DNA from: Halisarca cf. caerulea
Taxonomy: Eukaryota; Porifera; Demospongiae; Chondrillida; Halisarcidae
Direction of reading: 5' to 3'
NCBI GenBank assembly: GCA_963170055.1
Contig: CAUJGJ010000185.1
Coordinates: 2,844,275-2,884,274 of the forward strand
Length of the DNA: 40,000 nucleotides
The notes beneath the pieces were generated by a model. That model was not told the DNA's origin, searched no databases, and was given only the letters and a program-made list of their open reading frames with translations. Every line of letters begins with the position of its first letter. Positions within the stretch are counted from its first letter, which is position 1. Of this stretch, positions 24,875 through 34,513 are shown piece by piece. The position numbers and the translations under genes were made by a program.

Positions 24875-25553
24875 CATACACACACAAGCACACACATGCA
24901 TACACTTTGCGTGTAAGTCACCAAAAAGAAAGATTAGATTCTGATCATGAAGTGAAGCAATTAACTGCAACTGATAGTTAACAGCTACTATCATTGTAGA
25001 TTGTCATGCAAAGTGACTTACTGTACTGTGTATTTGTCAAAACATGCAAGCAAGAAATTATGTTGCACTCTATACCCACATGCATACCGTCCCAACTGTA
25101 AAATATATACAAGCTGCAATAATATTCAAGTGTGTATATACCAGGCAGATGTCTGCAAAAGGCTTACGTCCTTACTCTTCAGCCAGTAGGATTGCTAAAT
25201 CAACTTAGCAATCCAACTGTACATGTACAAGCAGTAAATGTGTAATTATTAAACTGCATGTGATACTTCTCAGGAACTTCGATCATCATGGCAGACCTAC
25301 CTTTGACGTCATCTGTACAATACTCCAAGGAAATGATACTGACCTGATGGAAGTTTCTGAAGAAGAGGCAGCCAAAACAAAAAATCCTTCTTCTGCTAAA
25401 CAACTAGGTGGAGATCCTCAAGATGCTTGTGATCTCCACAGAGACCTGCAGAATCATTACTCTACAGACCAGCCACAGGAAGCAACAAAAATTCCATCAA
25501 CATCCCCTCCAGTGAAGGAACTGGGCTTGGATCAAGGAGGTGCTGATGATTAA
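16518..25553 (+). CDS. Receptor tyrosine kinase A (14 coding exons)
   Basis: A single-pass receptor predicted to sense an unknown ligand and phosphorylate tyrosines in the cytoplasm. Exons: 16518-16592, 17172-17276, 18617-18878, 18941-19087, 19872-19969 (or -19973), 20787-20807, 21375 (or 21382)-21553, 21759-21990, 22914-22981, 23163-23307, 23395-23490, 24281-24394, 24527-24618, 25274-25553. Phases agree throughout and give about 637 residues. Layout: signal peptide 1-25, Cys-rich ectodomain to about 155, membrane helix 159-181, juxtamembrane to 296, kinase about 299-575, tail to 637. Catalytic residues are complete. The ectodomain matches no family I recognise. Two self-consistent solutions exist for the exon 5-7 joins; they differ by one residue in length. 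Confidence 0.9.
17374..18101. mobile_element. TIR element (outer) in kinase A intron 2
   Basis: The left end CAGTGAAACCTCTCTCATCC and the reversed right end TAGTGAAACCTCTCTAATAC pair. Without the 532-bp element nested inside, this element is about 190 bp. It belongs to the same CAGTGAAACCTC end type as the elements at 20854, 32800 and 36109 (pogo/Tc1-like, TA target). The TA duplication is not clean here. Confidence 0.65.
17461..17992. mobile_element. 532-bp TIR element nested in the 17374 element
   Basis: The left end is CAGTGGCGGATTTAG and the reversed right end CAGTGGCGGATCTAG (14 of 15 match). The 5-bp direct repeat CACTC lies immediately outside each end (17456-17460 and 17993-17997). 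Ends of this sort occur in hAT-type non-autonomous elements, though an 8-bp target would be usual. No transposase reading frame is visible. Confidence 0.75.
18122..18226. repeat. (AC)n microsatellite with GCGC breaks
   Basis: AC runs broken by ATGCGCGCACATGCGCGC and ACGCGCAC. It lies just outside the right end of the 17374 element, in kinase A intron 2. A looser AC-rich tail runs to about 18325. Confidence 0.93.
18941..20807 (+). CDS. Kinase A exons 4-6: membrane helix, juxtamembrane, 21-nt microexon
   Basis: Exon 4 (18941-19087) encodes a 23-residue hydrophobic helix [20 protein letters not shown]... followed by the basic stop-transfer KFWQLKKRR. Exon 5 (from 19872) has candidate phosphotyrosine sites MYVDAD and TYSIVPPW. 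It ends either at TGG|GTTAGT or four bases later at GTGACT. Exon 6 is only 21 bases (20787-20807) with a cctatag acceptor and GTAGGT donor. Depending on the phase used it reads ESRTNNT or IKNKQY-type. Kinase B has the same 21-base exon. Confidence 0.7.
19088..19871. other. Kinase A intron 4, no gene seen
   Basis: AT-rich intron. One possible single terminus of the CAGT-type elements occurs near 19259 (cagttgaactctattataag). An open stretch at 19434-19616 has no family match and no matching sequence in kinase B, so I do not call it. Confidence 0.4.
20219..20344. repeat. Short AT-rich tandem duplication
   Basis: Two near-identical ~50-base units share GTATATGTATGTATATAT, ATAATATTATATGTGTG and TGCATAGGT. 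They stand directly in front of interspersed repeat family 2. Confidence 0.65.
20341..20600. repeat. Interspersed repeat family 2, copy 2
   Basis: The head hairpin TTGTATGGCAT..ATAATCA / TGATTAT..ATGCCATACAA surrounds GATGCCCGAGGGCGGAG. Then come ggcttctaaactgatgctaaa and ttcacctgcctgg, and a tail with caataaacagacc. This copy has no internal (AC)n, unlike 5500-5940. Confidence 0.7.
20854..21300. mobile_element. CAGTGAAACC TIR element, kinase A copy of a shared insertion
   Basis: The left end CAGTGAAACCTGCTATA lies 47 bp after the microexon. The right part (gcctctgttatcagga) is eroded. The element at 36109-36347, at the same place in kinase B, is clearly the same insertion (shared attctcctcca, ccatattctggaatc). 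Copy A has extra sequence between about 21050 and 21240. Confidence 0.6.
21375..21990 (+). CDS. Kinase A exons 7-8: juxtamembrane end and kinase N-lobe
   Basis: Exon 7 (to 21553) carries [11 protein letters not shown] and [11 protein letters not shown], a YWxP-type juxtamembrane motif seen in front of some sponge and Eph-like kinases. It starts at 21375 or, after the better acceptor tttcag, at 21382. Exon 8 (21759-21990) gives the P-loop GEGEFGEVW (residues 302-310), VAIK with Lys328, helix C Glu349 in LLTEAAVMG, and ends at VTQP before GTGAGT. The join across exon 7 to 8 is phase 2 and seamless. Confidence 0.9.
21991..22913. other. Kinase A intron 8, no gene seen
   Basis: AT-rich intron with no reading frame or repeat I can support. 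The stretch tacgagtaa-ccacac...gggac/gagacag and gcaataggaggctgaga recurs in the kinase B intron (37610-37820), confirming that introns were copied too. Confidence 0.5.
22914..24618 (+). CDS. Kinase A exons 9-13: hinge, catalytic loop, activation segment, C-lobe
   Basis: Exon 9 (22914-22981): hinge [15 protein letters not shown]. Exon 10 (23163-23307): catalytic loop HRDLAARN with Asp429 and Asn434; the AAR form marks a tyrosine kinase. Exon 11 (23395-23490): DFGMSR (447-449), paired Tyr460/461 in the activation loop, then PLKWTAPE. Its donor GTATAG is weak, and kinase B is weak at the same spot (GTACTA). Exon 12 (24281-24394): [20 protein letters not shown]. Exon 13 (24527-24618): [17 protein letters not shown]. 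All residues needed for catalysis are present. Confidence 0.95.
23491..24280. other. Kinase A intron 11, no gene seen
   Basis: Non-coding. Short parts (for example gaaattctgagcaa-type and atgagattgcttc) resemble the kinase B intron at 38760-39110. No transposon ends recognised. Confidence 0.5.
24826..24899. repeat. (AC)n microsatellite
   Basis: AC runs with AAAC and ATGTACAT breaks in kinase A intron 13. Confidence 0.93.
25274..25553 (+). CDS. Kinase A exon 14: end of C-lobe and tail
   Basis: Starts after a cttctcag acceptor. GRPTFDVI is the conserved Arg-containing C-lobe helix. An acidic, proline- and serine-rich tail of about 75 residues follows, with one tyrosine (NHYSTD), and the stop is TAA at 25551. 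The kinase B counterpart lies beyond the right edge of the window. Confidence 0.93.
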
Positions 25554-25752
25554 ACAGAGTAGGGGGAAGGAGATGGGGTGACATAATATCCAAGGCAGCA
25601 CTGTATAATCGTCTGACTGACATGTAGCTAGACATGCTGAATATCATAAGAACACATTATGTAGTACTATAACTCTTCTTTAGAGTCTGACATTGTTTGT
25701 ACTATACAATGTCATAATATTATTATATTATCTTAACTACATTTTTGCATGC

Positions 25753-25758
25753 AATAAA
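25753..25758 (+). terminator. Polyadenylation signal of kinase A
   Basis: AATAAA 200 bp after the kinase A stop codon, in a T-rich context. It is the first canonical signal downstream. Confidence 0.6.
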
Positions 25759-26021
25759 TATGACATGCGTATGTACTATTATGCCACATACAACTTCCTC
25801 TGCTCATAATTCACTGCCGGTGTATAGTGAAACATGTATACCATTATGATGGAATATTATTATCGTGGAACAGAAACATAAATATTGGTGAAATTAACTC
25901 TTAGACTAGAACACTCTAACAACATCCCATAGTAGACACATACACATGTACACATATGTTAACACACGCATAATAATGATAATACACAGTGACATAAAAT
26001 TGATATTGGCACACGCACACT

Positions 26022-26023
<2 letters not shown>

Positions 26024-26079
<56 letters not shown>

Positions 26080-26384
26080 AAACACACAAACACATGCATC
26101 TCCGTAAGTACTGCATGACACAGACTCATGTACATGTGTTTTATATAAACTCAAAAAACCTGTTCAAATAATTGATTGAATGGTGCATTGCAAATTCAAA
26201 GTGCATATACAAGTTTTTCCTAAAGCATGGCCTGTGTAATGACTATACAATAACAACTATCGTATGGCGGAAAGCACTCAGTGTGGCTCCTATTGATGCA
26301 GAAAGCTGTCTAAGTACATGAGCAGTAACTGTAAACAACCTACAGTAACTGCAGGTACAAAGAATAACTTTGGATTGATCATGC

Positions 26385-26400
<16 letters not shown>
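26024..26400. repeat. Direct repeat unit 3, copy 1, starting with (AC)n
   Basis: An AC run (26024-26078) is followed by about 300 bp that matches 29240-29580: acatgcatct, agactcatgt, ttgcaaattcaaag, tcactcagtgtggctcctattgatgcagaaagctgtct (in part), and gatcatgcatccc. The two copies bracket the copine fragment and Gypsy remnant. Confidence 0.7.
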
Positions 26401-27787
<1,387 letters not shown>

Positions 27788-27792
27788 CCTCT

Positions 27793-28545
27793 CTCCCTGC
27801 AAAGGACACTCGTAACTCCTGACATGTGTACCGTTTTACCCGCTGGCCGGAAGTCTTTCCTCTACCTGATATGACAGCACCCACGGTAGCCCACGCCTTC
27901 GTGTCTGGCTGGATTTCACGCTTTGGTGTACCTTCTACGGTCACTACTGACCGTGGTGCCCAGTTTGAGACTGCTCTCTGGACACAGCTTATGTACCTCT
28001 TGGGTACAACCCATATCAGGATGACAGCCTACCACCCCGCATTCAACGGCATGGTGGGAAGGTTTCATTGACATGCACATGAAAGCTGCCCTCAAAACAG
28101 TGTCACACACTCAATGGCTAGATGCCCTTCCACTTGTCCATCTGGGTATCCGTTCCACCTTCAAAGACGACCTCCACTGCACTTCAGCCAAGCTGATGTA
28201 TGGAACCACTCTGCGTCTCTCCAGAGAGTTTTTCACACACACCACCAGCCCAACCATGGATCCCTCGTCCTATGTCTGCTGACTACGTCACAACATGCAG
28301 CAGATCAGGCTTGTGTTCACTTCTACACACCGTCATTGCAGAACACATGTTAGTAAGAACCTTTCCACTTGCACCCACGTTTTTGTATGCCGGGATGCTG
28401 TTAGACGACCCCTACAACCTCCATATGAAGGCCCCTTTGAGATTGTTCTTCACCCTCTGGATAGATGGTCAGCGACAAACAGTTTCTCTTGATTGTCTCA
28501 AACCAGCACATCTGGATCTCCCGGCAATTCCACCACTAGCATTAT
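27793..28545 (+). pseudogene. Gypsy integrase remnant
   Basis: Integrase inserts the DNA copy of the element into the host genome. RFTRWPEVFPLPD, GVPSTVTTDRGAQFE and HIRMTAYHPAFNG mark the catalytic core. The TTDRG aspartate is kept. The glutamate expected after NGMV is glycine, and the first aspartate is lost at a small deletion near 27828. Frameshifts near 28068, 28280 and 28450 break the chain. The C-terminal piece still shows CTHVFVCRDAVRRPLQPPYEGPF and, in another frame, QTVSLDCLKPAHLD (chromodomain-less Mag-like type). It is non-functional. Confidence 0.8.
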
Positions 28546-28703
28546 AACCCTCAGTCTTTGACACATCCACCTCCATGCCAGACAGTGAACATACTTCTGT
28601 CCCCACTACTCACTCAGGCCGCAACGTCCATTTTCCAGATCGGTTCTGTCTCACCTAACATAAGGATACCGTTCACTCTGGCCGCTCACTGGGGAGGGAG
28701 TAT

Positions 28704-28943
28704 TGTAGCATAACATGAATGTGTTGCATGTCTTTGTACTCATTACTTGCTCATGATTTTTGCATGTCATGCGGCTTATGCAATGTTTTGTCACACAGTA
28801 AACATGCATGTGCACAACGTGTCTTTTGGCTCCTGTACTGGATTATTTCAGAAGGGACTAGGTAGTAGATTGAGTTGGTTAATTTGTTCATTTCAATTCG
28901 TTGTTTGTCGGTGTGTCCTTTGCTCAAGTGTCCTACCACTACA
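28704..28943 (+). repeat. 3' LTR of the Gypsy element
   Basis: It starts TGTAGCATAAC right after the polypurine tract and ends CCACTACA. The termini form the inverted pair TGTAG/CTACA expected for LTR ends. No second LTR is in the window. Confidence 0.7.
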
Positions 28944-28945
28944 TG

Positions 28946-28948
<3 letters not shown>

Positions 28949-29036
<88 letters not shown>

Positions 29037-29068
29037 GCACACACACATGCATGCACACACACGTGCAC

Positions 29069-29130
<62 letters not shown>

Positions 29131-29169
29131 ACACACACACACACATATATACACACATGCACACACACA

Positions 29170-29242
<73 letters not shown>
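28949..29242. repeat. Long (AC)n microsatellite
   Basis: About 290 bp of AC repeats with scattered GTGC, ATGC and GTAC breaks, immediately after the Gypsy LTR. Confidence 0.97.
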
Positions 29243-29244
<2 letters not shown>

Positions 29245-29590
29245 TGTACAATCACATGCATCTTCTCAAGTAATATACTGACATAGACTCATGTGTTTTA
29301 TTAACTATTGCATCACCCTGCTTCTATATTATGTTTATGAATAAAAAATCTGTTCAACCTATTGGTTCAATGGTGTGTTGCAAATTCAAAGAGTATCATA
29401 TTAAATTTTGTGCTTTTCCTGAAGCATATCTTGTATAATGACTACAATAGCAATTATTGTAAGGCAGAAATCACTCAGTGTGGCTCCTATTGATGCAGAA
29501 AGCTGTCTGCAGGTACATGACTGTCAACAACCTACTGCAGGTACAAGAATAACATATTAAAAGTCGTATTGATCATGCATCCCCTAACCC
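29240..29590. repeat. Direct repeat unit 3, copy 2
   Basis: Matches 26080-26400 downstream of an AC run. Shared blocks include tcactcagtgtggctcctat and tgatgcagaaagctgtct. It is one of a pair flanking the copine and Gypsy fragments. Confidence 0.7.
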
Positions 29591-29607
29591 AGGTGTTCTT
29601 GACTTAA

Positions 29608-29851
29608 TTTCAAGAATTCAATGACGCAACTTGAATCCTAAAAATTGAATTTAAGGAGGTAATCAGCAGTAAGAATCCCCAACAAAGGACTTTCTCTGCT
29701 ATGAAGCTAAGTTCACTTCTTGCAGTCACTGTGGTGAAGATTGGCTTCTTAGTGCTCCTTTGAAAAATTATAGCCATTCATGCAACTTGACAAACATTAC
29801 AGCTAGAGGGGTACTTGCATGAAATAACAGATTTCCAAATACGGATAAACT
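29608..29851. repeat. Interspersed repeat family 1, copy 3 (partial)
   Basis: Resembles 1640-1870 and 3200-3450 (gtaagaatcccc, tctgctatgaagctaagttcacttcttgcag, gaagattggcttctt, agatttccaaatacggataaactca). It lacks the hairpin head. Its right edge meets the recombinase remnant near 29852, so one probably interrupts the other. Confidence 0.6.
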
Positions 29852-30790
29852 CACATCCAGGTCTGATACGCGGAACTCTCCCATGACCCAACAACTTGAT
29901 AGTGGACTTGGAGACAACACGTATTGCTGCTGTAGTGGCCGTCCCAATCCAGAAGCAGTGGCCAGCGTACTTAGTGCTGTCCACCCCTCAGTTGAGAGTC
30001 TAATACTTGCCTGACAGCAACGATAAATTTACTCTCTACAAGGGGCCTGCCACCTTCCCACTGAAACAGAGGACCTTCCTTTGTTCCCCTTTGCCTCACA
30101 TACACAGCTAAAGCTTCCACAGGGCGAATATCCTGGCCGGTCCTTGCCAAACATATATGACTGTATACACCTATACTCTAAAGGGGTCAGTCTTTGAAGC
30201 CTTCAGGCTAATACTGACGGTGGAAGGAGTGGAACCCGCATCGAAGGAAACAGCTGAAAGGCTGAAAGGAATGGCATCAGAGTACTGTTCCCCATCTGGA
30301 AAGGTAAACTCTCTGCAATGCAAAATACCAAAAAACCCAATGTTGCAAGCCACCCAAAGCATAATGTTATCAAAAGATGTGACATATTACTTTGCCAAGC
30401 TCATTTAAGCACTCTCAGCATATCAGCTGTTATAGGGAGACGCGACCGCTGAACAAAACCATTACACCGTTTAATCCCCTGAATCACCAGATGCATCTGT
30501 GGAGTATATCCATAATAGTTATAGATCTCTACTATATTATGATAATGACGAATAGCTGCTAAGTATACCTTGATAGTCTTGTGAGACAAGCATTTTTTCC
30601 TAGGTAAGCCAAAAACCGAAGTAATTTAGGTTCTGATCGATGTGGGGAATGCACATAACTTCCAATCCCGGCAGAACTCCTCATACCACGTACCGTCGAT
30701 CTGCTGCATGAGATCTTGCTGTGGACGGAGCAATTCCTGCCACCATAAATTGCTGAAGAGCTCCCTCCACTTCATTGATATCCAGTCTGG
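29852..30790 (-). pseudogene. DIRS-type tyrosine recombinase relic
   Basis: DIRS retrotransposons integrate with a tyrosine recombinase instead of an integrase. N-terminal piece: LQQFMVAGIAPSTARSHAA (30690-30770). Middle: SHKTIKVYLAAIRHYHN and RLPITADMLRVLK (30401-30589), then LWVACNIGFFGIL and KASKTDPFR (30171-30362). C-terminal: KYAGHCFWIGTATTAAI and STIKLLG (29880-29984). The catalytic Arg expected in FLRxGE is His (codon CAT), and the HxxR Arg is Trp (TGG). Frame breaks occur between pieces. No reverse transcriptase is seen beside it. Confidence 0.75.
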
Positions 30791-30827
30791 CTGGTCTATG
30801 ATGACTAGCTGCCAAATTCTGGATTAT

Positions 30828-30986
30828 GGAGCTAGACAGGCATAGAGCTAGACAGAGGTGGGTTGGACTGGGTACGGTGTGCATGTTCCTAAATCCCACA
30901 GCTAAAATATTAACGCAAAATGTAGGAATTTGCACACTGTACTCTGTCCAACCCAACTCTGTCTAGCTCTATGCCCGTCTAGCTCC
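30828..30986. repeat. 64-bp inverted repeat (foldback)
   Basis: The arms at 30828-30891 and 30923-30986 both read GGAGCTAGAC.GGCATAGAG, then CTAGACAGAG.TGGGTTGGA and so on to TTCCTA, with only a few mismatches and a 31-base spacer. Degenerate gtctagc-ctatg repeats continue to about 31070 on the right. Confidence 0.85.
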
Positions 30987-31070
30987 ATGTATGCCTATCC
31001 CTATGCCCGTGTAGCCCTTTGCATGTCTAGCCCTATGTATGTCAATCCCTGCCTGTAGGGTTGTATGCCT

Positions 31071-31740
31071 ATAGCAAACAACCCTACCTTTATTGTTCCA
31101 TGCAATGATTTTTGATGATTGACAATTTTTATTCCTACATTTTTTCCATTTTTAATTGGTTTTTATACAGTTCTTTAATATTATAATATCATAGTATGAC
31201 AACAGCTATTTCATACCATCGAAATGATGCTTCAATCTGATAACTATTCGGCATGACAAAATATTGACCACCTGCTCTTAGACTATGTGAATTTCCTATG
31301 ATTACTCAGTAGTCATACTATTATATTATAATTTATTATAATATACATATCATTATCAGTTTGATTTCTTTACACCTTGAATAAGTATATATATTATATA
31401 GTTGGCAAGTTATGCATATATGTACATGAGAGTCATGCAGTGGGAACACATTTTGTGTGCATTATGATGCTCAAAGTCACATGTCATTTTGTATAAACTG
31501 GTACTTTCAACGTGCAGAATACTTTGTGACTACTCCATGAGCTAAACTCAATCATTTTGATTACCATTGGTTGGAATTTGTCACACAATGTGAAAATACA
31601 TACACCCTCTACTTCACGACATCATAACTTGCAATGCTTTAGCTGTGAATTTGAAAATATATGATGTACATGTGTGCACGCATGCATGCACACATACACT
31701 CGTGCCCACAAGAATATACACATGCATGCATGCAATCATG
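31071..31740. other. Spacer, no gene seen
   Basis: AT-rich sequence between the inverted repeat and the microsatellite upstream of kinase B. No reading frame, TIR or known repeat. Confidence 0.5.
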
Positions 31741-31779
31741 TACACACATGCAGACACACACACAAGTGCACACACACAT

Positions 31780-31870
<91 letters not shown>

Positions 31871-31909
31871 CACACACACACACACACACACACACATGCA
31901 CACACACAG
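31741..31909. repeat. (AC)n microsatellite
   Basis: AC run with GTGC and ATGC breaks, about 165 bp upstream of the kinase B start. It corresponds to the shorter run at 16167-16216 upstream of kinase A. Confidence 0.95.
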
Positions 31910-32074
31910 CACTGTAACAAATTTGATGAACAAATTAGTTACTAGGAGTTAATGCTCACCTAAAAGAAACGCAATAAAAATTCAATGAATATATAATGAA
32001 AGCGTATTTCCTACTGGGCATATCCATTGGAACAAACTATCACGAAGACTAAAAACTGAAAAGGCAAGCAAAAT

Positions 32075-33243
32075 ATGAAAGATCGAAGCTTGTACTTCAG
32101 CACAATTGTTTGGCAGTTGGTTGTACTGAAAATTTTGGATGTCACTGTAAGTACAATCTTATGTGGCTACTGTAACAGTGTTTGGAGAACTAGAACAGTA
32201 TCCTTAATTTTAATTGTGAGTGCAGACTCACAAGTACCAGGAAATCATGCATAATGCCAAGCTATCACTTTATTGAATTTTTTAATAATTTTTAATATTA
32301 TAGCTAATCATTTCCTGCAATAATCTTCTGAACATTTACCATGGTTTCATCCAGTGGGGATGGAGCAGGGGGAAAAGTCACACTATAATCAATAACTATT
32401 CCATCGATTTTCAATCCTTTCCAGCTATGTGAAAAAGCAGTGACTACCAACACTTTTCATGTGGTCTCTGTTTAAATAAGATTACAAATAAATATTATTA
32501 TAGTATTATGTTGGCTAAGGTGGAAGCTTATGTCCCGACTGTATGAAATCTGCCCTGAGTGCTACATTAGGTATACAGCTAGTACTCTCAACTTCGAATT
32601 CAATTGTAATGAGTATACTGGGTATAAGATTAATCATATCAATCTCACCTCTTTCAGTTTGTGTCTGCTGGGGCCCTAAGGTCACTTTGGACATACAATA
32701 CGGATCTGGAATGGATTTAATTCAGATTGATGAAATGAATGTCATGGAAGAAAATTACCTTAATAAAGAAGTGAATTTGCTTTTGTAAAATGACATATAC
32801 AGTGAAACCTCTAATAAAGGACACCTCGGAAATGCAGAAATCTCCTTAAACAGGACACAATAATTACTCTACCCCATTTGAAGTCCCTCACATATTGACA
32901 TGTGTACATTTGAATCCTTCGAAATAAGGACACCTCCATATATACCAGACAGTGAACTGTGGTCCTAGTGGTGTCCTTATTACTGAGGTTTAACTGTATC
33001 ACCATGCTGCAACCTCAGTGGGCCCACTTTTATCTGACCATCTTTGTTCCTCTGAATCATAAAATGTGTTCAAAAATTTAAACCAGGTGCTGGATAAATC
33101 AGTGTAAATTGTACATAGAATAGTGATGGTGATTCATAGTGGAGTGTCAGATAAATGAGGCTTTTGGATAAACCAGGTCCATGGGGCTGCACTATATTAG
33201 AAGAAATTATTCTCCATAAGCACTTACACACACAAACACAAGT

Positions 33244-33331
<88 letters not shown>

Positions 33332-33908
33332 GCACACACGCACGCACGCACACACTTGTGCAAACACACACACACATGCACACTAAACTTGTAGAACCAC
33401 AGCCTGCAGTGCCAGCTATATTGCAGACCCCTTGTTGGCCTCTAAGGGGCCCAACTGGCGGTGAGCCACCAGACACCAGTGAGGGAGAGACCCACTGGAT
33501 ATGGGGCAGCTGCCTCCATCATGCCAGATGGCCCCCTCGTGCAATCAGGGGTTGTCCATCTGTGAGGTTGCAAGCACCGTGAGATGGGTAGGACTGGGCT
33601 ACATCTGAAGAGCGGTGGCGTGTCCACCTAACTCACAGCAGCAGTGATTTCCAACCCTAAACTCGGTAATATCCAGGCTAATAGCATCTAGGGCACCAGC
33701 CAATGACCAGCATGCACCCTGCTAAGAGTCTGATAAAGAATTACCCAAGTCACATTTAATGTTTCGAGTGGTTGAGGTTGACACGTATAATTTCACCTGC
33801 AAGCAGCTGAATGTCCCAGTTTTCATCCTTCTAAAAGCACCATCTGCTGACAACAGATTTTAGCTCTTTAGAGAGATTACTAACCAGTCTCTCATGCACA
33901 CCAACAGG

Positions 33909-33941
<33 letters not shown>

Positions 33942-34513
33942 CACACACACACATGCATGCAAAGTTCAAGCATACAAAACTTCCCACATACACACATATT
34001 CAAGCATGCATTTATATACCTACATGCACATGAAGGCATGTACACACTAGGATATAACACCTACATACTTTGACAATCTTTGCCTTAATTTTGATGTAGC
34101 CAAACTCTATAATAAATTATTTTTTCAACTCTGCACTTATAATAGTATACATAGCACAAAGTCCCAAGATATATATTCAATCTACATGCATAACAATTGT
34201 GATTTAATTTGTTTTTACATTATATTTTTATACTATTTCATCTACTAGATATATACTCCACTTAACATTAGCAAGCTTCAGTGTTGTCTGACGAAAAAGT
34301 TCGAACTATTGCATAATTTTAAACTAAAACCAGAACAATGCACTAGTATTGATTGGTGCAATGATAACGAATGCAAATCCACAAGATTTCACAAACTTGT
34401 AGAGAAGCTTTCAGGGGATATTTTTAACTACTGGACCAGTACACAGCTGCCTCCTATAACTTGTATACATTTGAATGTTGACTATGATCCCTTTGAGGGA
34501 GTAAAGCATACAA
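32075..34513 (+). CDS. Kinase B exons 1-3: signal peptide and Cys-rich ectodomain
   Basis: Exon 1 (32075-32146) encodes MKDRSLYF and a hydrophobic core ending KILDVT before GTAAGT. Exon 2: the acceptor equivalent to that of A (32657) leads to a TAA, but a site 23 bases on (cctaag|GTC, 32681) gives an open 30-codon exon in the right phase, with [15 protein letters not shown]. Exon 3 (34249-34513, 88 codons plus one base) has six cysteines (QCC, QCT, WCN, ECK, TCI), keeping five positions of A. Confidence 0.7.

Larger units (their letters stand above)
27793..28943 (+). mobile_element. Ty3/Gypsy element, 3' part (integrase end, PPT, 3' LTR)
   Basis: In order: integrase core remnant (27793-28280), integrase C-terminal region (28295-28545), a short non-coding stretch, the polypurine tract GGGGAGGGAG (28691-28700), and a 240-bp LTR (28704-28943) starting TGTAG and ending CTACA. 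Everything 5' of the integrase core is missing. The left edge abuts the copine fragment and the right edge runs straight into (AC)n. Confidence 0.8.

Noticed and set aside
28751..29286. Array of short repeats as a CRISPR-like structure
   Set aside because: This is an interrupted (AC)n microsatellite with no unique spacers, in animal-type DNA.
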